Shown one piece after another: positions 48,701-60,700 of a stretch of DNA of 64,000 nt. Source of the DNA: Diploscapter coronatus (Eukaryota; Nematoda; Chromadorea; Rhabditida; Rhabditidae); contig OZ038422.1 of assembly GCA_964036155.1 (NCBI GenBank), forward strand, positions 22,901,201 to 22,965,200, written 5' to 3'. The position numbers were made by a program, and so were the translations under genes. How positions within the stretch are numbered: the first letter of the stretch is position 1; every line of letters begins with the position of its first letter. The notes beneath the pieces are model-generated. The model searched no databases. It was not told the DNA's origin and saw only the letters and a program-made list of their open reading frames with translations.

Positions 48701-51700
48701 TCGCAGTCTCGACTGGCGCATTTTGTCTTTGATTGGGGCGACGTTTGTCCTCTTCAGGATGGTCTCGTTCTTGACGTGGTCCAGCAGAGTGTGACCTAGT
48801 GACCATCTGAGCATTCGCGTCTCCATTGTCGCGAGTCTTCTTTCGACTTCTGCGGGTGTCGGCCAAGTTTCGCAGCTATAGAGGGCGACTGGGCGGATCG
48901 CTGCTTTGTACAGCCTGCCTTTGAGTTTTTCGCTGATCTTTTTGTCGCACATGACTCCGGTTGTTGACCTCCATTTCAACCATGTGGCTGCGATTCTCGA
49001 TTCGGCTTCTCTTCTGATGTGACCATCGCTCGCGAGTCTTGAGCCAAGGTATTTGAAGAGGTCGGTCTTGGGAACTTGTTGGCCGTCGACTTTGATTGTG
49101 CCACTTCTCTGCTCACCGATTTCGAGGTATTCCGTCTTGCCGACATTGAGCTTTAGCCCGTATTTTGCCAGTCTGTCTTTCCATGTCTGCACCTCCTTTT
49201 GCAGTTCTTCTCGCGAGTCATTCGCCAGCATCACGTCATCTGCATATAGCAGGCACCAGGGGGCGGGTTTCTGGATATCGCGGGTCACAGAGTCCATGAC
49301 AAGGATGAAGAGAAGAGGAGATAGGGCTGATCCTTGGTGGACACCTACGGTGACAGGGAATGGTAGGGTCATTCCAGCGGCTGAGAGGACGCGACTTGTT
49401 GGGGACCGATACATCAGCTTCACGACTTCAATGAGGTATTCTGGGACTTTGTGGTCGCGCAGAGCCATGATGATTGCGTCTCTGGGCGTTCGGTCGAATG
49501 CCTTTTCGAGGTCAAGGAAGGCCAGGTGCAGGGGCTGCTTCTTTTCAGTGAACTTCTCGACCAACTGTCGTACAGCAAAAATGGCGTCTGTTGTGGCTTT
49601 CCCTTTGACGAACCCGCATTGTTGGGAGGAGATTTGGACGCATGCTCGAATGCGTTTATCCACGATACGTTCCAGGATTTTCATCGTATGGCAGAGCAGA
49701 CGGATGGGCCGATAGTTTGAGCAGTTGCTTGGCGATCCCTTTTTCTTGAAGATCGGGATTGTGGACGATGTGTACCATTCAGACGGGAACGTGTTTGTGT
49801 TGACGACGAGGTTAAGGAAGTCAGTTAGCCATTTGACGCCTTCGGGGTTGGACTTCCAGACTTCTGAGGGAATGTCGTCTGGTCCCGTGGCCTTGCCGTT
49901 TTTCATCTTCCCGATGGCTTCTTCGACTTCTGCCATTTCTATTGGAAGGGGATGGGAAGGAAGAGGAGGGTGGACTTGGATTGGCGGATGGGGAAATTCC
50001 ACGTTGGAGATGGTCTCGAAATGCCGATGCCACTGCCGTTTGACTTCCTCTCTGTCAGTGATCAGATTGCCATGTTCGTTGTCGATGCAGACATATTTTT
50101 CGATGTCTTCTGTGGCTTTCTGTCTCCGTTTGGCAATTCTGAAGATCAGACGGTCGCCCCCTGGCTTTTCGATTTCGGTGTAGAGTCTTTCGGTGTACTC
50201 TGCTCGCCTTTTTGCCACTTCCACTTTCGCCGCTCTTTTTGTTTCCCAGTATTTTTCCCTATCTTCTTGGGAGTTTGTGGCCTTCCATTTCTTGAACGCG
50301 GCCTTTTTCGCTCGCACCGCTTCTTTGACGCTTTCGGTCCAGAGCCAAGTAGCCTTGTCGATGTATCTTCGGCCTGGGACTGTCTTGCCGAGTTGCTCTG
50401 TGGCGGTTTTGTGAACGTTCGACCTCAGCTTTGACCATGTTTCTTCGACAGTCGTAATGGCTGGCAGGCTGATGTTTAGGCCATTTTGCAGTTCGGGCAG
50501 CTTCCACCATTTTATTCTTGCCGTCTGCGTTCTGTCGGCTTTGGGCGGTTTCGGTATGGGGAAGCGCGTGTCGGCAATCAGCATTCTGTGCTGGGGTGCG
50601 ACGTTTGTGGAGGGGATGACTTTTGCGTCCAGGAATTTCTTGAAGTCGCGTTTTTGTGCCAGAATGAAGTCGATTTGCGAGTTTCGATCACCGCTGTTGT
50701 AGGTGATCAGGTGGGAATCGCGTTTGGGGAAGTACGTGTTGATGAGTACTAAACCCCTTTGTTCGGCGAAATCGAGCAGCCTTTCCCCCTCGTCATTTCG
50801 GTCTCCGTACCCGTGCCCTCCGTGGCATTTCATGTCAGCCTGCTTTCCGACGTGCCCATTGAAGTCTCCCATCAGTACCTTCCTTCCGGGCTGTGCATCG
50901 TATTCCCTCGACAGAAGGGAATAGAATTCTCCCTTTTCTGCGTCGCTGCAGCCGGATTGAGGGGCGTAGGCTGAGAATACGGTGATTCTGCTGGCTTCGA
51001 TGTCGAGCGTTACGGCCATAAGTCGGTCGGAGTATCTGTGGACTTGGGCCACGCAGTCCCGGAGGTTGGGTGCGACAATGACTCCGACTCCGTTTCTTTT
51101 TGTGCCTGAGCCGTTGTAGAGGATTTTGTAGCCATCGGACAGGTCTTTTGCTTTGCCGCCTGACCATTTGACCTCTTGCACTGCCGCGATGTCGATCTTG
51201 CGAGCTTTCATTTCTTTGGTCAGTTCGCTGCCTTTCCCTGTCATTGATCCGACATTGATTGTTCCGAGTCTCAGGTGGTGGACTGGAGGAGGGGAGATGA
51301 TGATTTGGCCTTGCTTACTTAGCCCCGGTCGGCGAATCCGGGGGCACCCTGTCTGATTTTTCGCGTTACCCGGGCTCCGGCGGCGCGCGTCGCTTGTGGG
51401 GGACGCCCTAGCTTTTGTCTGGTTTCTTAAAGGACTACCCATTAGGTTTGTGGCGGGGTCTTTCTCGGCCGGACTGTCACAACTGTCCTGACGCCGGAAT
51501 GGGGGTGCACGGAATTTATAACCCCTCCGGCAGGGGCGCCTGGGGACTATGTACAGGGCTTCGCACATAGAGGCTAATGTGGCTATATTTTGGACGCGCC
51601 ACAAACCCGCGTCCCGGTCGCACCATGTCTTCCGATTTCGGGATTTTGTAAGGCTTGAGGAGCCTATCCCCCAAGCCCGCCCGTGTCTCATGGCTGCGAC

Positions 51701-54700
51701 CGGCCCTGGTTGGTCCACGTCGGCCTAAGCCGAAACCCCCCATCCGCCACCCGGGGAGACGCGCCACTACGCCGTCAGGGCTATGCCAGCGCGTGGCTCT
51801 CCACATCTTCACAATACAGCATTTTTGCGAAGCATATGAGAATATTTGCATTTTTTTCCGATCTGATAAAAATAAGGAATCTCATTGAAGTTCCTCATTT
51901 AGCGTTGCATCAATACGCATTTTTAATGATTTAAAATATCGTTTCTTTTGAGAATGCAACGCTTCAAGTGCTTCCAAGAGATATGTCGTAAAAATCATTA
52001 TCTATTTTTATCCTTCCCTATATGAAAAGTCTCTAAATCTCCTTAGCTTCGATCTATTTAATCCCCCAATTTCCTCGAGGAAGTTTCCTGCCAAAATAAG
52101 ACATTTCCACCGACTTCAAAATAGTTGTTTCCTTATTTTTTCCAAATTGTTTTAATTCGTTTCATTCCCTTCATGACTAGACCTGAGTGTTACTCGCATT
52201 TTTATGATAGAAAAGTTAACGCATTTCAAGTCCAACCATGTGTAATTGCATCAATTCACATTATCATTCATGTATTTCAGAATTTTCCTACTTTTATACG
52301 TGATTTTTTTTTTTTTTTAAATTCCTAAAAATCACCTTATTTTCGTGACTTTCCTGTTGATCGAGCAATTCTCGGTTCTTCTTTGCTTTGTACATACTGC
52401 TTCGATCCTTTAGCTGGTACATTTGAATGGGTTGGATGTTGCACAGGACTGCCTTAAAAATATCATTTTGTTTAATATTCAATTTTAGCTTTCATGATGA
52501 TGATCTTCTATTACATTGGGGCATTTTATTCCGAAAGTTGGAAAATTGAAGGGGCTATCCTTTTGCAGAATAGTTTCGAGATAAAATTGTGTCTTTCACG
52601 AATTTTTACCACTCAAAACAGGGCAGTCCACAGGTAAAGTACATGGTAGGTAGGAATTTCAATGCCTGTGGGCAACCCTGCTGGAAAAATGAATACTCTT
52701 ACCTCAGCCAGAGCATCGTAGATGAACATGTACTGATCGACGGAATCGATGAGATGCGGCCTCGAATTGACGAGTGTCTTTGCATACTCGTACACGTCCA
52801 ACTGGCCCGTTTTCTTCATCAATTCCAAATTCGCGTCTAACGCCAAAAATGCACCACTTCGACCACCACCGTTACTGAAAACATCTTTTATGAAATTACA
52901 CTTTCAGAAGTTTCAAATGTTTCTTTATCTTTGATTCATTTAGACGATGCATGGATATCAAAACACAAAATTTCACGAATGAATTATCTTTCTCCGATTT
53001 ACACTACTCTATCGTACGTTCCATTAAAAATTATCCTTTTTTCGTATATTTTGGTTATTTGTAGATAATTTATCTCGGATGATCGTAGAAAGGGATTTTT
53101 TTGCATGTTATTTCATGCCAATTTCCGCTCGTTTTTTTCTCCGAACATTTCTGAAGATCATCGTTCCATAAATCTGTGTCGGTTTTTGCCATTTCGCCTG
53201 TTTATTTTCACTCAACCCGTCCTTTCCCTTATCTGTTTCCCTTCCTTCACACTTTCCATGCCCCATTCCCATTTCAAAAAAGGCAGTTTACTTATCTCCT
53301 GATCTTCGCATTCTTCATCCTGCATTCCATCTGCTTTTCTCTACTTTATCCATCCGATTCAAATCTCCTCTGTGAATAGTATTTTTCAAGTTACAGTTGT
53401 TTACAGACATGTAAACATTCTGCGTAACAATTCTCAAATTCTATGCAAGAATGACGATTTTAACGATATTTTTCTAGAGATACAAATCATTAGAAAAACA
53501 TGTAGTTTGCTATTTGTCTCATTCGCATCAAACCCCAACCCAAGGCCATTTGTAACATGAAGTCCGGCTAATTTGGCATGAACTATCTTTGAAAACCCCA
53601 AAAAAGCGACTGGCATTCTCATAGTATCCATCAAATATCAAGATTTTGTGATTTTTCTCTTCTTTTTCGATGTATGATTTTAAAATTGCGAGACTTTGGA
53701 AAAGACATGAGAAAACGAAAAAGATTTTTGAGTAGTAAGAAGGATAGATCGACCAAAATGGGATCTTTTACTTGCCAGAAAGGCCTGAATTTCCTGATAG
53801 CACATCAAAATGAGTCTCCCAAGTAATCCATAGATGATATACAACCATAATTGGATCAACCGTCTTTTATCCGCTAAATCTGTTTGTTTCAGCTTTCACT
53901 AATTTCCCTCGCTGTCCCACACCTTGTCCCCTTGCCTCAATTCTTGCAATTTTTCCTCGCCTATCACTGCATTCGATCGGTGCGCGTCGCTCGTTTTCAC
54001 TGGTTCGCGATTTTTCAAATTCCCTTTCCTTGGGTGGGGCCTGGGCCTGCGGCGGGTCGAGGGTCGATTCTAGTCGTTTTCCCCAATTCCTCGATTCCCC
54101 TGGCCGGTGTCCTTTCACTAACTTTCGTTTGTCACATTTACCCTTAAGAAAGTTCTGACCGTTCAGAAACCCGAAAATCGCCTTTTTGCCAAATTCCATT
54201 GTATTTTTCAAGCAATTTTGCATAAAAAATAGACCAACGTACCAAGCGCATTTCGCGTTCTAATCACCATAAAATCAGACATTTTTTACGATTGTTCAAA
54301 TGAATTGTAGAAACTCTCGATTCCGTGACCGTTTTGCGGTTATAATCGAGTGAAGTCGGGTCATTCACCGCTTGCGGAGGTCATTATTTCTAAACGAAGC
54401 CGAGCAAATTATGCATCGCGTTTATGAAACGATCATTATTACTAGCTCGCTCAACCTCGGATTTGCGATTTTTCTATTTCATTGAAAAGATCGACATAAT
54501 TTTAGACTATTACCTAATTTCTAGGGACTTGTTATATCATAAAATAGCCAATTTCAGGAATCAAAGTGTCATTTTTCTCCTAAACTCAAGCTCTTCTTCA
54601 TGACCTTTCCTCTGTAATACGTTGGCGTCTCATTTTGCAATCGCGAAACCAGTTTTTCATTCCATTTCCTTCATTTTCCCGCCTGCTCTTCGCTCACTTG

Positions 54701-57700
54701 ACTCGTACACTTTACTCGAATTTTTTAACTCATTCAAACTAATTCCGAAACGTAATCGCGTCTGATAAAATCGCCCACATTTTCAATGATTTACAAGATA
54801 GTTCTCAGTTCTTAAGTCATAGTCTTTACAATTCGCCCAAATCCTATGAAACTTTAGAATAAAATAACTTATTTTAAGTCTCATTTCTTGTTTTAATTTG
54901 ATCGAATTTCGCGAATAAAATTCACTATAAAAATTTTATTCCAAGTCATCCTCGTTACTTTGTCAAATGCGACTGAATTTTCAAAAATTCTATTTTAGAC
55001 TCTAAAACTTAGTGCATTGCGGTCATCTGATGACCAGCATTGCATTGCAATGGAGCACTCTGCTCATTTTCTGCTCTCTTTGGCCCATTTCTCTACAATG
55101 GATTCGAAGCAGACCCGCCTATCATAGTTTGTTTAAATAGTTGCCAAATAATAAAGAAGCTAAATTCTAGATAGCCACTTCCTAAAACGAAGATCACCCT
55201 CCGCATTCTTCCTAGCTCGATTACAGAAGCATTATGAATATGAAGAGGGAGACGAGGAAGGAGGATTCGATAGTTTTGATGGTAAACATAGCATTTTTGA
55301 TTTTTTGAAATTCATATTTTAGATGATGGTACACGAAAGCGCGATGATGTTTTGTCGGATGAAAAGTGTCTACAGAAATGCAATAATCGACTGAACGTTG
55401 GTATGGAACAAAAACACTCAGATAAAAAATTGAATGCGCAAAATTTCAATGAAATTTTATCAGCGAAAACTTCAGCCCGATATTTTGAGAAACATAAATG
55501 AGTCGTTTTTAATTCAAATGGTTCAAAACGAGAGAAAATGTTAGCTTTTCTTCAACAAAAACATTACTATTTGGGGTAGCAATTACTGACTTATCAAAAT
55601 GTTTGGTCTGACTAAATTGAAAATTTCGCTCTGATTTACCGGGTTTGTGCTTTTGAAAGGCTCCACACAATTTTTTCATAACTCAAAATCTCACCAATAT
55701 CAAATTTTAATAAGCACTTGAGTTTTAAAGGAATGGACATGGTTAACGCTCACATGGCATTTGGAAGCATCGACGTGCCTTCAGTAATGGATTCTCGTGA
55801 TTTGCGACTATTTTGCCTATTAGATCGACAGCACAGTCAGTGCATCGACGAATGCGGATATTCAGTGCAGTTCAATTTGAGAGAATACGTCTGCAGGAGG
55901 AGATATAATGAGGCAGCAGTATGGTCGAAGATTTCAAAATGATGGATGAATTTAGATGGATTCCCATTTGAAATGTTATTCTCGGGCAGCACCGTATTTG
56001 CTGAGGCATTGCAGACCGAGGTGTGGAGGGTATAAACCTTTGGAGCATACAATTACGGGATATGCGAAGAGGTAAATCTCATATGTTCTGATCTACGATT
56101 TTCATGCGAGGAAATTTGACATTTTTATCAACGCTATGACATCAAATTTAGAGAAATAAGCGTTTTAGATGCCGCCAACTTCTATGCGATCACGCTTGCA
56201 CCGGATTCATTTTGAAGCGAGTCTGCCCTTATGGAGAAGGAGAAAGAGCAGCGAGATTTCTACTTGATTTTACGAAATTACAGGCATGTTTTTCTTTAAA
56301 AAAATGAAAACAAATAGTTTTAGGTTGATTATTGGCTGAGCGAGTTGCCAAGTTCAACAAGACGAAGTCGATCTGTTGTGAATACTTGTCAAAGACTAAA
56401 ATGCGACAATTTCCAGCTGCAAAACTGCAGGAGAAAACGAAGGAGAGCTTATGGAAGTAGTTGAAAGTTTGATTTTACGAGTTTTATGAGACCTAGATTA
56501 TCATATTGCTCGAAGACGGATATGTGAATTTCAATTTTAGATTCTAATAGAATTAGATTGAAACTGTCAAAATTTAGACTCATCCCATTTGCTACCTTTC
56601 AAATTTCTCTCGGTAAAATGCATACCACTTTCTCACTTCTATTGGGTTACAATACGGGTACTTAGATTTTCGAATTCTAGATTCTCTGCACTGGCCTACA
56701 ACGTTGATTTGCACAAATGATTGTAATAATTTTTAATAAAAATAATAAACTCTTGAAAGACACACCTGCAATGGACTATAAGAGGGGCATCGACCATATT
56801 TTTCTCCATGTACTGACGGACTCTACGTCGCAATTCGATGAAGGCTGTCACGTAGGGGAAAGAATCCAACTCCCATTCTGGAAAGAGAATGTAATGAAAT
56901 TATTATTTTAAAAAAAAAAACTAAAACAAAGTAATGGAAAAGTAATATTTTCGCTCCATATATATTATTAATATATAAAATAAATCAATATCCCTACCAG
57001 TAAAGTGAAAATGTTTGATTGTCCTAGTTTCCTTGCCGGATGCTGTGGTCCGTGTCAATTTGAAGGTGCGAATCACCTACAAAATACAAATCAGCAATTT
57101 CGACTTTGGCAATAATGACTCACAAAATGAGCATAAGTTTTGGTATCAATCGTTTCGACTTCGATTTCGCGAAATTGAAACCGCGTGATCGGCCAGTACT
57201 GGAGACACATTACCTGAAAATCCAATAAATCCAATGATTCTTAGAAAAAGATGAACATTAAATATACTTCATCACCTTTATACAAGAAAAGCTTACAGTG
57301 GTGCACAGAAGTTTGGAACAATTGATGATTGTTGAAATTTTTCATATCTAGATTATTACTGGGACGGTTTTCATGAAATTTTGTAGACTTAAAGGCGACA
57401 CCGAATAACAATAATCGTCAAAGTTCCATGCCGATTGATATACGGAAAATTCGGAAATCAGTCGTTTCAATTATCATGCACTGTTCCAAACTGTTGTTCC
57501 CCATTATATGCCGAAGTTATAAATTAGCCTACCCGCATAAAATCGAAGACTTTTGTGAGCATGACGATGCAGTTCGAGCCAAGTTCCCAAACCATCCTCC
57601 AGAACTCCGAGTTCATCGGTTTCGTCCGAACTGATTGCGTAACGACGTAAGCCTTTTCTCGGAGCCAGCTCTGGAAGTAATACATTTGCGGGGATAGCTT

Positions 57701-60700
57701 TAGTATTTGAAAAATTTAACAAAAATAATATTTAGACATTCAATCCAAGTATAAAAGTGTCAAATTGGATGCCAATTAGTCGTGCGTTATTGCGATTTTT
57801 AAAAATTTGTACATTTTACGATATCACTTATCTTTGCCATCGAATCTTATAATTCCCTCTAATTCGTGATTTCTTCAAATATGATATACACGATTCGCAT
57901 GCAGCTCTATCTTTCTGTCTCTTTTCTATGAGTAAGATGATCCTATCCGTCTTCGTTGAATTTCCCCTTTCTCTTATCCTTTCATCTTTATCACTCTTTC
58001 TTTCCCTAACTCAAGCTTTTTTGTGTGCGTTTTTTCATGTCAGTTGTGCCTTCTTCAAGTGCGAATTGAGTGAAGGAAAGTGAAATGAGGCAAAGAAAGG
58101 AGATAAAATAAGATAGAGAGTGATAAGCATTGACTAGAGATGATAAGAAGTGAAGATAGGGAGAGAATGATAGTATGATTAGAGATAAAAGAGAATATGA
58201 CTGTCCTTTCCTTGAATGATTTTGAGCCAATCACTCTAAGCCAGAGACCTGCAAAATCGACTGACATCATGGACGAGAGAATCGAGCCGCAGCGACGAAA
58301 ATTCAGAACAGAAAACTGCGCGGATTGATTGAACGAGAGGTAAATATTTTGAACATTTTCATTGAGAAGATAAGAAAATAACAAAATCGACTTTCAAAAG
58401 CTAACATTTACACTATTTTTGTAAATTGAAATTTCAAAAACAAAATGACAAGGAAAGATACAGGATTATATTTTTTTTCAAATAAAACCTTGACACTTTA
58501 GCAACCTTTCTCGTTTGTCACTTTCAAGCTAAATTTATTGCAATTGATTTCCGACTAGCGCTCTTATCAAAACACTGCTAAATCTATCTGCAGTCTGTGT
58601 TCTCACAATCAATTGACCCTTCCCCTTCCCTCCCTTCCTCATGCTCGCAAATATCCAATCACAATCCATCGCGTGCATCTCACGAAATAATTGATATGAG
58701 AGCCTATTCTCCAGCTCTCCATCGGTGCAAAAACGTGCATTTATCAATGACATTTCTTAATTTCCACCTTCTGGCTTATCTTTATTCGCCTACATCCCCT
58801 GTCCTCTGTCTACTCTGCTTTTTTCTTCCGTTTCTTCTCCAGATGTGTCCGCTATTTCTATGATCCACATCATCCCTCATAAATTATACTAGTCAGTTTT
58901 CTAAACTCACCTTTCAACGGATTAGAGGATTTTCGAGTCTCTCACTCAAAAACTCGCCATTTCACTCATTATGATACAGAGTAACGTCAAAACGCAGAAA
59001 TTCAATAGCAAAACAGCGCTTTAAATTTTAAAAGTAATAAAATTTAAAAGTAGAAAGTAGAAGATACGCTCAAAAGCACTAGAAAGGTTTAGAATTTGAA
59101 CTTGAAGAGAACGAAATAGAAATTTCAAATGATCTTGAAAAGTGAAGTAAAATCCGACTCACATTAACATAGCTGGCATTGATGTAGTGCGAATTGTCGT
59201 CGTTATCGATTCGAGGCAAAATCACACGATTGTAATCATAGGGGAGCGTATCCTGAATAGTAGAGTTCAGTCTTTGTAGAATTTTAGACGCTCCTTTTAA
59301 GTTATATTCTGCATGTGCAAGTGTGTGATGTCTGTTGAGTTATAACTTTGAACTGATGAATTAAAGTGATTTTTAGGTTTAAAAGTGGAAATATTGCTCT
59401 GAAGTATGGAATTGTGAGCGATTTGTGAGATTAGAATGACGACGATGATTTTATGGGCAAGTGAATTCTGTGCGAATGTTGAAAAAATTTTGATGAAAAT
59501 GACTCTGCCTCATATTTGTCGCGCTAAAATATGGAATCATTTAGACTATTTCATATGATAAAAGGCAATAAATTAAAAATACCGGATAGGCATTGCGTTC
59601 CATCATTGTCGTCGCCACATCGCACTTGCATTTGTTGTGGTCTATAGACCGATTTATCATCTGAAACAAACCATTCATAACATTGAAGATGTATCAAATC
59701 ACAAGAGCATTTTGACAGTTCATAGTATTTGCAAAAGTCGAAGAATATTAACCCCAAAATTACTTTGCATTGTTTCAAATTTTCAAATAACTCTTCTCAT
59801 TATTATGCTAAGAATCAACTGGTAGCGTGAAATATGTATCTATTGAAAATAAAATAACGAAGTATGGGAAAAAAATTACTTACGAGAAATTCTCCTTTGA
59901 ATAGGATCCTCTTCTTGCGTCTTTCCTGAACATAGGCAACGAATTTGTTGGCATCGATTGGAGCTGAAGGCACAGCCAACATTGCCTTCTCTTCTTGTAC
60001 TGAAATTGATAAAATTGGAATTCATTTTTGAAAGTTCTAAACTTTACTTTCAGGCAAATAAGACACTGAAAATTTGACAATGAACTTACCATTTTGATAA
60101 CTCAAACTAAAGAACTTTTACTATCAAACTGCTATTTTATTCTTAACCATAAGCAATACAAAGGTTATTCTCAAATGAACCAGAACTCACAAATTCGGCA
60201 ACAAAAGAGCGTCATTTCGCCGTGCGACAAGCCAGATTCTACTGGTCATGTCTTTCCTTTTTCTCTTCGATTTATTATAATTCATTTCCATCCTTCCACT
60301 ACGGCCTTTTCCATTGCCTTTTCTCACTTTCATAAGCATTTCTTGGCTTCGTAAAATAAACCAATCTCGCCATGCCGCACGTGTTGGGATTATTCTTTAG
60401 CCAACCAACGATTTTTCATCTTGGATGAAATTTTATTTTTAGGGATTGTTGGTTTGTCGGTTTTATGTAGAAGAAAAAACATGGTGCCAGTAGGTAACGA
60501 GACAAAGTTGAGTTTGGAAAACTAAAAACTGATCAACATCGAATTTATCATTCACTGATCCTTGCATATTGGTTATCTTCTGTCAATTGATTATCCCGAA
60601 TTTTGCTCTTTCGTGTGATTTTTGCCGCTTTTTCTACGGTTTCTCGCCCGTGCAAAGTTTCTTCGAAAAGCAATTGTGAGTCGAAATGAAAATGAGACGA

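Noticed and set aside
49053..51888. Several long plus-strand frames (up to 220 codons) within the retrotransposon
   Set aside because: They are antisense shadows of the GC-rich LINE ORF on the minus strand.
53884..54147. 87-codon plus-strand frame inside the phosphatase intron
   Set aside because: Low-complexity, hydrophobic and proline-rich, in a pyrimidine-rich tract. No exon partners.
60360..60470. CCAACCAACG...TGTTGGTTTGTCGG as a possible inverted-repeat element
   Set aside because: The match is short and broken and no second copy was seen.
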